From Calcarisporiella thermophila CBS 279.70 (Eukaryota > Calcarisporiellomycota): a stretch of DNA of 64,000 nucleotides. The notes under the pieces were generated by a model, which had not been told where the DNA came from, did no database searches, and worked only from the letters and a program-made list of their open reading frames with translations. The DNA lies in contig NW_027192194.1 of NCBI RefSeq assembly GCF_041956535.1, positions 217,444-281,443 of the forward strand, in the 5' to 3' direction. Made by a program: the position numbers and the translations under genes. Below, piece after piece: positions 59,340 to 64,000 of the stretch (within the stretch, counting starts at the first letter, position 1; each line of letters opens with the position of its first letter).

Positions 59340-60776
59340 ATGTACTTCTTTGTCTCCTTCCTGCTCCTACTCTCAGGAGTTATAGCCGTAACCAATGAAG
59401 ATTATCGTCATCAGCATAATGATAAATCGCCTGCTGAATTCAATTTTAGACTCTCGACAAAATCACCGTATCCGTGGGAGAGTGCGAACCCTAGACCAGG
59501 AATGTTGTTTCTGAAGAAGTGCAAGTTGGAGCAGGTGCAAGTCATTTCGCGTCATGGTACATTTGTATATAAAAACTACACTGTGCTTTGGATCGATAAC
59601 TCTTTATTTGAATAGGGACTCGCTATCCTGGTAAGAAGGATATCAAGGAATTCGACGCACTTCCGTCTCACTTCAATAAATCAGAGCTGACTGGCAAATA
59701 TGGCTGGATTCAGATATGGGTATGTGTTGCGCGAGTTGACTGAAAGTTTCTGCTGTTGCTCAAAACTAACAATACACCAGAAAAATCCTTTTCCTATTGA
59801 GAAAGAAGATATCCTCGACAAACAAGGTGAACGAGATCTCTATCTCCTCGGAAAGCGTCTTGCGAAACATTATGATCACTTTCTTTCTACTTTTCGGTAT
59901 GATGAAACTACCGTCGAGTTCCGTAGCTCAAGTGAATCGCGCTCCGGCCAGTCGGGAAGCGCATTCGCTATTGGTCTCTTCGAGGGTCGTGGTACACTTA
60001 CCCGCTCACATATCCAACCAGTATATATCCCAACCTTGCCTAAAGGCCAAGACACACAGCTGGCTCCAAAATACGCCTGCCAAAAATGGCAGAATGAGGT
60101 GAAAAATGACAAGAAGGGTGCGAGAGAGCAAGCCAAATTCGAATCTGAACAGTTGGCTGGTATCGCATCACGACTCAGCGGCCTATTCAGTATTAAAGTG
60201 GACACTCAGCTCGTCAAAACCATTTATAAAGCATGTGCATTCGAGTGGGCAATCTTTAGGAGAAAGGAGACATGGTGCTCTCTTCTTAACCTTGACGATT
60301 TCAAGTTGTTGGAGTACTATGAGGATATAGAGGATTATTATAAGCACTCATATGGTAATCCACTAAATGAATATGTGGGATGTGATCTAGCGACTAGCCT
60401 GGTTAAAGATATGGAAGCGGGATTAAAGAAAGGTGTATTCAAATTTGGACATTCAGAAACAGTCAACTTTCTGTATAGTGCACTTGGCTTCTTCAAGGAT
60501 GAGCGGGAACTTGACGCAAATTGGACCAAAGAGGACCGTGAAAGGCGGAAGTTTCGCGGATCTATCATCAGTCCCTTCGCAGCTAATCTGATATTCGAAT
60601 TGTATAACTGTGCAAATGATGGAAAAGTGATACAGGCGTATGTAAATGAGCAAAGGGTGGAGATTCCTAACTGCAAGGGAGTATGCAAAATCGATAATTT
60701 TAAGCAAATACTTGGGGACAAATTTGAGTGCAATTTCAACAAAATATGTGAAAACAAGGATGCAATGAGCAATTGA
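59340..60776 (+). CDS. Secreted histidine acid phosphatase, MINPP-type
   Basis: Branch-2 histidine phosphatase related to multiple inositol polyphosphate phosphatase. Three exons, 59340-59556, 59616-59719 and 59781-60776, giving 438 residues. Signal peptide MYFFVSFLLLLSGVIAV; then a propeptide-like stretch; catalytic RHGTRYP at residues 71-77, interrupted by intron 1 between H and G. The second signature is GHSETVNF near 330, corresponding to the proton-donor HAE/HD motif (here His-Ser-Glu, as HAE in MINPP with Ala to Ser). STFRYDETTVEFRSSSESRSGQSGSAF and LYSALGFF segments fit MINPP. Several cysteines near the C-terminus. Expected substrates are inositol phosphates or 2,3-bisphosphoglycerate, outside the cytosol. 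No KDEL-type retention signal at the end. Confidence 0.87.
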
Positions 60777-60930
60777 GTGTACCGAGACTAACCTAAGCAT
60801 CACTCTCTAGAAAATTCGTTTTCTTGTCGTTATGGTATAATAAAAGTAAAAGGTACGACAAGATATTTATTATGGTTGATCAAATAAATAGTGCTCGCAC
60901 CGAAAAAAACAAACAAATATTGTATATCAA

Positions 60931-61481
60931 TCATGCATCGGAGTTATCAGCAGCAAGAAGTTTGTCTAGAGTTCCGTCAGATTTGGCTTTGGTTAGGTCA
61001 TCGCACCCCCCAACATGCTTCTGTCCGATAAAGATATTTGGCACCTATAAAAATTTCGTGCAAATATGAAATACTCATATTTTGATGATAAAACATTAAT
61101 TCATGTAAATCCTTACGGTTCGTTGCCCGGTTTTTTGCAACAAGTATTCCTGAATCGCTTGTCCGTTTTCTAGTATTGAATTTCCAGTGATTATCATCAT
61201 TTAGCATCGTTAATTTTCCCACATACCCATTTGATCCAGTTCGTACACCTTCGCTTTCTTGCCTGTATCTGCAAGGATTTTTTTTGCCCTGGTGCAATAC
61301 GGACAATACGACTTACTGAATACTACAATAAACTAATGAAGCAATAAAGTGATACATTTCAGATAAATTTGAATTTCACAATAAAAAACAAAAAGAATGT
61401 GCGTACGTTGGAAGCTATGGCATCCTCTACGAACCGTTTGATTTCTTCGAAATCGATATTAGCTGATGATGAGCCGCCCAT
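60931..61481 (-). CDS. Dithiol glutaredoxin (CPYC)
   Basis: Thiol-disulfide oxidoreductase using glutathione. Four exons, 61481-61407, 61332-61227, 61169-61117 and 61044-60931, giving 115 residues. Active site CPYC at 35-38 within FIVVFSKSYCPYCTRAKKIL. The glutathione-binding TVP (GQRT-VP, split by intron 3) and the GGCDDL motif are both present. There is no N-terminal targeting peptide of length, so cytosolic by default; an MGGSSS start could allow N-myristoylation but this is only suggestive. Short introns were placed by the conserved FIVVFSK, ENGQAIQEYL and VPNIFIGQK segments. It is divergent from IMP2 over 462 bp. Confidence 0.93.
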
Positions 61482-61943
61482 TGCTATTTATAAGCAAAAA
61501 TTTATCACTACTCAAAAATAGGATTGAATAGTTTTATCAAGGGTACCAGATTCTCCCACATTTTATACCTTGGTGGCTAATCTTGAATGTTAATGACATC
61601 ATTCGGTAGTATGAGAAGATACTATCAATTTGGGCCTTGAATTGTATAATGTTTATATAAACTCAATGGTTTTTAGACAGGTTTCCTCAGAGAGAATGTG
61701 ATCGAAACTATTAATAAAATGAATCGGTATCTGCTTTACCATCAAGCTATAGTGCTTCACTATTTTTTATCCTATATGGTTCGTTAGGCTTGAAACGGGT
61801 AGACCATTAACAGGCAAATCGAGTATTGTATGTGACTGTTTAATTAATTTCAAATAGTAACCCTACTCCATTCTCGATAAAAACTACGTTATCAAATGTC
61901 ATTTAGTATCATTTGTAGCTCACCTTTTTGATTCTCAATTTCT
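61482..61943. promoter_or_regulatory. divergent promoter, glutaredoxin / IMP2
   Basis: 462 A/T-rich bases between divergent start codons. No individual site is assigned. Confidence 0.45.
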
Positions 61944-62778
61944 ATGTCCAAATTCTGGTCACATCCGGTTACAATTACTGTCGCAAAAACATTAAAATGG
62001 CTACCAGTTGCTTTCTTTTTTGTTGAGCACGGTTACAGCATTGCCACCGTTAATGGAAGGAGTATGCAAGTATGCTTTTTAGCAAAATGATCTTATATTC
62101 CTTGAGATCATAAAAGAGCTGACTTAATTTATGATATCTTAATTTTCATTTATAGCCTACCTTTAATCCTGACACGAGTCTTCTAAAGCGAGACATAGTG
62201 CTTTTAGACAAATTTAGTGTTATGCGTCGAAAGATTGAAGTTGGAGATGTTGTCACATTAGCGTATGTATTCATTATACTCATATGATTATTAGAATTTT
62301 ACCTTTTTCTTTTGCCCAATAGATCACCAAACGATCCAAAACGTTATATTACTAAACGCGTAATTGCAGATGAAGGCGATTTAGTACGGACATTACCCCC
62401 TTATCCAGAAAGCATCGGTAAAGGTCAATTATTCTTCTATACATTATTCTTGGTCTAAACCTTTAATTTATCGATAATGCTAGTTAGGATACCAAAAGGG
62501 CATTGCTGGGTGGAAGGGGACGAGACGTTTCATAGTAGAGACAGCAATACTTTTGGACCAGTATGGTTTATTATTTTGGCATCATGTATCGAATCAATAT
62601 CCTAAAAAAATTCTAATGAATAAAATAGGTACCACAAGGTCTTATAAATGCCAAAGTGACATGGATTCTCTGGCCACTCTCTCGCTTTGGTCCTGTCCCT
62701 TCACGCACAAAATCTGATCGCATTGTGTCAAGAGGACCGCCGGTTCAGTTTGTAGAAGACAACGATTCCTGGCTATAA
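61944..62778 (+). CDS. IMP2: Mitochondrial inner membrane protease subunit 2
   Basis: S26-family signal peptidase of the inner membrane that removes sorting signals on the intermembrane-space side (yeast Imp2 processes cytochrome c1). Five exons, 61944-62069, 62156-62262, 62323-62417, 62484-62560 and 62629-62778, giving 184 residues. Single N-terminal membrane segment (about 8-27), nucleophile Ser40 in NGRSMQP, catalytic Lys89 in YITKRVIA, and the box GDETFHSRDSNTFGPV. The C-terminal region RFGPVPSR is typical of IMP2. The CTAG acceptor at 62483 was preferred over one 4 nt later, because only it keeps the frame. Confidence 0.95.
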
Positions 62779-63212
62779 TTAAGATATTCGTGATTTGGGC
62801 TGACTTACTCAACCCAATATCTGCTTTTATGGCTAGAATGATTTATTAGAACCTTTATTAAGTTTCTACATTGTGTATCTGCTTTTATAAGCATTTTGGA
62901 TTCCCCCTCAAAACATTTATTTAATTAACAAAGAGCAACTAATATTACCTAAATACATTGAAGGCGCAAAGAAATGGGGTGTGAAAAACTGGAGACTAAT
63001 AGTTGTAGGAGTTGGAAAATGCAAAACTAGGGTTTATATTTAAACCCAAATAATAATATAAAAAAAAAAATAGACCAACAAGCAAATAAACGAGTAGAAA
63101 TTTGCATCATGCTAATTTATGAATGATTGTAAAGTTGGGTGGAGTAAAAAAAGGAGTGGAATGAGATAGAGAATAAAAAGATGCAATAATGTAAAAGCAC
63201 AAAGAAGAAACA
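62779..63212. other. convergent 3' region
   Basis: About 430 A/T-rich bases between convergent IMP2 and the ArfGAP-type gene. It includes an A run near 63060. No gene seen. Confidence 0.45.
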
Positions 63213-64000
63213 TCACTCCCTTTCTTCAGATCTGACTGTTTCTTCTACCTTAGTTTTTGTTGAAGATGCTGATATGTGGGAAACCGACGAAAGTCTTGAA
63301 GGTGAACGACACATATCAATTGGTAACTGGCCACGCAAAGTCTTCTTTGTATTAATATAAGCGATAGCTTCAGCATCCAAATCGGTTGTATCAAGGGAGT
63401 CAAGGTCTGCGCCGTTAAGGATGAGCAGTTCGGCTAATGAAAATTGAGTCAGTCCACATACTGTATTGTCTTGATTGATCTCTGACTGGCCGAAAGCGAT
63501 TACATTCGAATTATTGCCTGAATTTTCCTCTGTAGTTTGTGTCTCAAGCTGCGTTCCGAGATTAGCGATGAGTGGCACAGGTATGGTGGTGATATCTGAA
63601 GTTGACTGAGTGAGAGCAACTTGAAGTGGAGAGGAAGACACTACATTTTCGGGTAATAATTTCTCATCCATTATGACAGGTTCGCACACCGAATCGATAG
63701 GGTTAGCTTCCTCTGACGAGTTGGATTTCCCCAACTCATTCCGGAATAGAGTCGCATTGAGCTCTGCACCGTGAGCTATAGCCTTTGAGGCTAAGGGGAT
63801 ATCCTTAGCTCTTATCGCACGGTATAGCATATCTGTTGGCGACTCCGCAAAGTCTTCAAATTTGCTTACGTACGCTTTTTCCACATATTTGGCCACAATG
63901 AAATTATGCTTAATCTTTCGCTCATCGAACGGCCCTGGCTTTGGAGTAGATGAATTTCCATTGATGCACGCTTCCCAAATTTGATTTGCTTGCTCGTTCC
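63213..64000 (-). CDS. ArfGAP/ankyrin-type protein, C-terminal part (cut by window edge)
   Basis: The 3' portion of a minus-strand gene whose 5' part lies beyond base 64000. 262 codons are visible. They begin inside an ArfGAP domain end (NEQANQIWEACING ... FIVAKYVEKAYV, the region after the Cys4 zinc finger) and continue to a segment like ankyrin repeats (MLYRAIRAKDIPLASKAIAHGAELN; SLAELLILNGADLDSLDT). The tail is Ser/Thr-rich. The combination fits ACAP/centaurin-type Arf-GTPase-activating proteins that regulate membrane traffic and shape; PH and BAR domains would be upstream, out of view. No intron is apparent within the visible part, although the edge leaves this open. Confidence 0.8.
   Translation of the reverse strand, partial: NEQANQIWEACINGNSSTPKPGPFDERKIKHNFIVAKYVEKAYVSKFEDFAESPTDMLYRAIRAKDIPLASKAIAHGAELNATLFRNELGKSNSSEEANPIDSVCEPVIMDEKLLPENVVSSSPLQVALTQSTSDITTIPVPLIANLGTQLETQTTEENSGNNSNVIAFGQSEINQDNTVCGLTQFSLAELLILNGADLDSLDTTDLDAEAIAYINTKKTLRGQLPIDMCRSPSRLSSVSHISASSTKTKVEETVRSEERE

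Overview
Organism. This is a gene-dense, intron-rich fungal nuclear window. Nearly all introns are short (about 45-130 nt) GT-AG introns with recognisable CTAAC/CTAAT-like branch points. The gene set is fungal: Nip1/eIF3c, an Opy2-type membrane anchor, Ivy1, a Pho80-type cyclin, an Asi1/Asi3-type RING protein, Rsc7/Swp82, an Rrn9-like factor and Imp2. A stand-alone cold-shock-domain protein and one AT-AC intron of the minor (U12) spliceosome point away from typical Ascomycota and towards an early-diverging lineage such as Mucoromycota. That placement is an inference and was not tested. I saw no transposon, rRNA, tRNA, CRISPR array or prokaryotic-type system.

Layout. 0.5-20 kb is GC-rich: 6-phosphogluconate dehydrogenase, eIF3c, the unfolded-protein-response sensor IRE1, a cold-shock-domain protein with a 9-nt micro-exon, a monocarboxylate-type MFS transporter, a PHD-finger protein next to an Rsc7/Swp82-type chromatin-remodelling subunit, and eIF2A. 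20-26 kb is transitional: a GPI-type HEXXH metallopeptidase and a long ER-type coiled-coil protein. 26-64 kb is AT-rich: a chorismate-lyase-fold (DUF98-like) protein, an unknown protein, VPS41 (17 exons), an Opy2-like anchor, an Atos/FAM214-like protein, an Azf1-like zinc-finger factor, Ivy1, COQ7, a mitochondrial SEL1-repeat protein, a Laa2/aftiphilin-like protein, a P-loop sulfotransferase-like protein, an Rrn9-like protein, mitochondrial ribosomal protein L30, REV3 (16 exons, one U12-type intron), a Pho80-type cyclin, an Asi-type RING membrane protein, a small secreted cysteine-rich protein, a secreted histidine acid phosphatase, glutaredoxin, IMP2, and the 3' part of an ArfGAP gene cut by the right edge.

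How the genes relate. There is no metabolic cluster; most genes are housekeeping genes. Local themes are visible. VPS41 and Ivy1 both act at the vacuole or late endosome. The PHD protein and the Rsc7-like protein are adjacent and probably both chromatin-associated. Two translation factors lie in the left half. COQ7 and the chorismate-lyase-like protein could both touch ubiquinone synthesis (speculative). The secreted cysteine-rich protein and the secreted phosphatase are neighbours. Several gene pairs are divergent with very short shared promoters (down to 88 bp between start codons).

All exon coordinates were read by hand from splice sites and frame continuity. For almost every gene the joined exon lengths sum to a multiple of three and restore a conserved protein, which is the main support for the models.
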